A stretch of DNA of 8,936 nt from CAZAQB01 sp964487155 (GTDB lineage: Bacteria > Pseudomonadota > Gammaproteobacteria > Nitrococcales > Nitrococcaceae): contig CAZAQB010000138.1 of NCBI GenBank assembly GCA_964487155.1, positions 1 through 8,936 of the forward strand. The letters are read 5' to 3'. The notes under the pieces are model-generated. The model ran no database searches, was not told the DNA's origin, and saw only the letters and a list, made by a program, of their open reading frames with translations. This document shows positions 7,974-8,936 of this stretch, piece by piece. A program made the translations under genes and the position numbers. The first letter of the stretch is position 1, and each line of letters opens with the position of its first letter.

Positions 7974-8053
7974 TGCCAGCGTCGCAGGCGCCAACGCCGT
8001 TCTGCCCGGCCCCCCGTTCCAAGCCAAGCAAGGCGCCCACCCCACCGCCCGGT

Positions 8054-8080
8054 GGCACGTTTCTCCGCAACGTGCCCTAC
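8054..8080 (-). repeat. REP-like hairpin d (copy 2, right, inverted)
   Basis: On the minus strand GTAG (8080-8077) is directly followed by an 8-base stem (GGCACGTT with AACGTGCC) and the loop GCGGAGA, one base different from the other three. A further palindrome, CCACCG-CC-CGGTGG, adjoins it at about 8042-8055. Confidence 0.8.
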
Positions 8081-8250
8081 GGCGGGCTGCGGTCAGCCTT
8101 ACGACCGGCGACAACGGCCATACGATTTGTAAACACCTTCTCAGACCTTAGGGCATATTCCGGAGATCAACGGGCGGAAGGGGGAACGCTTCATCGCCCG
8201 CTGCACACCGGCGCGAGGCACGGCCTCCGTGACGCTCGTCGTGTCTGCGG

Positions 8251-8272
8251 CCCAGGTTCCTCGCACCTTGGG
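8251..8272 (-). terminator. Weak inverted repeat downstream of the P460 gene
   Basis: CCCAGGT (8251-8257) can pair with ACCTTGGG (8265-8272) with one bulged base and a 7-base loop. It lies 34 bases past the P460 stop. No U tract is seen, so a terminator role is only possible. A second small dyad, AGCCG-ACG-CGGCT at 8295-8307, overlaps the stop codon. Confidence 0.25.
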
Positions 8273-8305
8273 TCGTCGGGACGGTGCTCCTGTCAGCCGA
8301 CGCGG

Positions 8306-8827
8306 CTACTGGGCATGCCCCACCAGGTGCTGGTGGGAGAACACGAAATCCCGGTCCCCGAGGGGCGCATGGCAGGCCCGGCAGGCGTTGAGGTCCTTGT
8401 CCAGCCGCTCCCCGGCCGGGCTGAAAACGGCGAAGTCCCAGTCGCCGGTGCGCAGGCCCGCCGGACGTCCCTCGCCCCAGCCCGGCTGCTTCTCCATCAC
8501 GGCAATGGCCGCCATCCTGCCCTTGATGCGGCGCCCGAGCTCGCTGGTCACCACGTTGCCGTCGGCGTCCTTGCGGGCCGCGTAGATCTCCGCCACCAGT
8601 ACCGAGCCGTAGGGCAGGGCGCCGTCGGCGCCGGGTCCTTCCAGGGCCTTGTCGTTGCCGAACAGGCGGATCACCTGATCCGGGTTCTGGGTCCGGTCCA
8701 GGCTCAGGTAATTGCTGAAGTCTTGGGTGTAACCCGCGGGAAAAGCCATCCGGGGCTCGTCGGCCACGGCAACGCCGGCGGAAAGGAACAGGGATAGCAG
8801 CAGGGCAGCAGCGGACTTGACCCACAT
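8306..8827 (-). CDS. Cytochrome P460-family periplasmic c-type haem protein
   Basis: This is a 173-residue exported protein. The signal peptide is MWVKSAAALLLSLFLSAGVAVA with likely cleavage after AVA at residue 22, leaving a mature chain of about 151 residues. The c-type haem motif CRACH is near the C-terminus (C149, C152, axial H153). It is followed by APLGDRDFVFSHQHL, the pattern of cytochrome P460 and its relatives. The family binds a single haem with an open or reactive site. Characterised members oxidise hydroxylamine (cross-linked lysine) or bind nitric oxide. I cannot assign the cross-linking lysine, so activity is open. The ATG is preceded by GGAG at a 9-base gap. The gene is monocistronic as far as can be seen. 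Confidence 0.88.
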   Translation of the reverse strand: MWVKSAAALLLSLFLSAGVAVADEPRMAFPAGYTQDFSNYLSLDRTQNPDQVIRLFGNDKALEGPGADGALPYGSVLVAEIYAARKDADGNVVTSELGRRIKGRMAAIAVMEKQPGWGEGRPAGLRTGDWDFAVFSPAGERLDKDLNACRACHAPLGDRDFVFSHQHLVGHAQ

Positions 8828-8936
8828 GGTGTTGACTCCAGTTGCAGTCGGGAGGGCCCGGGGGGCGGGCCATGGAATCAGTTTAGCCCGAAGATTTCAT
8901 GAATTTGTGCTGATATCGCGTAGGATATTGGTTTCA
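8828..8936 (-). promoter_or_regulatory. Upstream region of the P460 gene with two small dyads
   Basis: The region turns AT-rich beyond 8878, as expected for a promoter. It contains the palindrome TTCATGAA (8896-8903) and an inverted repeat ATATC-N6-GATAT (8913-8928). TAAACT on the minus strand (just before GATT, about 8880-8885) is a possible -10, but no good -35 is placed correctly. The region is cut by the window end. Confidence 0.3.

Larger units (their letters stand above)
7837..8140 (-). repeat. Dispersed MITE/REPIN-like element, copy 2 (inverted relative to copy 1)
   Basis: This is a 304-base element. Its ends are near-perfect inverted repeats: GAGGGTGTTTGC on the left and GAAGGTGTTTAC as the reverse complement of the right end (10 of 12 identical). 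Reading the minus strand, it aligns with copy 1 from the GTTTACA end through both hairpins to the other arm. It is clearly diverged, so the copies are old or descend from different donors. No target duplication is evident (CTA on the left, TCA on the right). No open frame for a transposase is present. It sits in the convergent gap, where insertion would be tolerated. Confidence 0.78.
7739..8305. other. Gene-poor gap between convergent nadA and P460 genes
   Basis: These 567 bases contain no supported gene. In order they hold a short degenerate tandem repeat (7754-7777), a GC-rich hairpin (7792-7831), the second dispersed repeat copy (7837-8140) and a short inverted repeat near 8251-8272. The long plus-strand frame starting at 7841 is an accident of GC-rich sequence and runs antisense through the P460 gene. 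Confidence 0.7.

Noticed and set aside
7841..8797. 318-codon plus-strand frame across repeat copy 2 and the P460 gene
   Set aside because: It runs through the repeat hairpins and antisense to a convincing signal peptide and CRACH haem motif; no protein features of its own.

Overview
The window reads as chromosomal DNA of a GC-rich proteobacterium, most likely a gammaproteobacterium. The grounds are strong G/C bias at third codon positions, an NrtR-type regulator directly ahead of nadA, a cytochrome P460-family protein, and REP-type palindromes carrying a GTAG foot. The species cannot be named from sequence alone.

Bases 1-3163 (+) hold a tight four-gene operon: the 3' part of an acyl-AMP ligase/acyl-ACP synthetase, an NAD(P)-dependent short-chain reductase of the epimerase fold, a small dedicated acyl carrier protein, and a serine palmitoyltransferase-type alpha-oxoamine synthase. 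Gene content and order match the bacterial ceramide (sphingolipid) locus known from Caulobacter (synthetase, CerR, ACP, Spt). Together they would activate a fatty acid, load it on the dedicated ACP, condense it with serine to a 3-keto long-chain base, and reduce the keto group. The N-acyltransferase (bacterial ceramide synthase) is not in the window. A convergent gene (3214-3723, -) encodes a secreted DUF2147 protein. After a 422-base gap, 4146-5846 (+) encodes a fused membrane/ATPase ABC exporter that may or may not serve the lipid pathway.

Bases 5895-7735 (+) form an NAD-synthesis unit. A short promoter/operator region with four TGTC/GACA half-sites precedes nrtR (Nudix-like sensor plus winged helix, with a degraded Nudix box). 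This is followed by nadA (quinolinate synthase, all three Fe-S cysteines present). At the right edge, 8306-8827 (-) encodes an exported c-type cytochrome of the P460 family.

The two gene-poor gaps (3724-4145 and 7739-8305) each hold one copy of the same roughly 305-base repeat, in opposite orientations. Each copy has short terminal inverted repeats and two inverted REP-like hairpins. The four hairpins share a GTAG foot and a GCGAAGA/GCGGAGA loop, and their stems differ by compensatory changes. This MITE/REPIN-like composite is the most unusual non-coding structure in the window.
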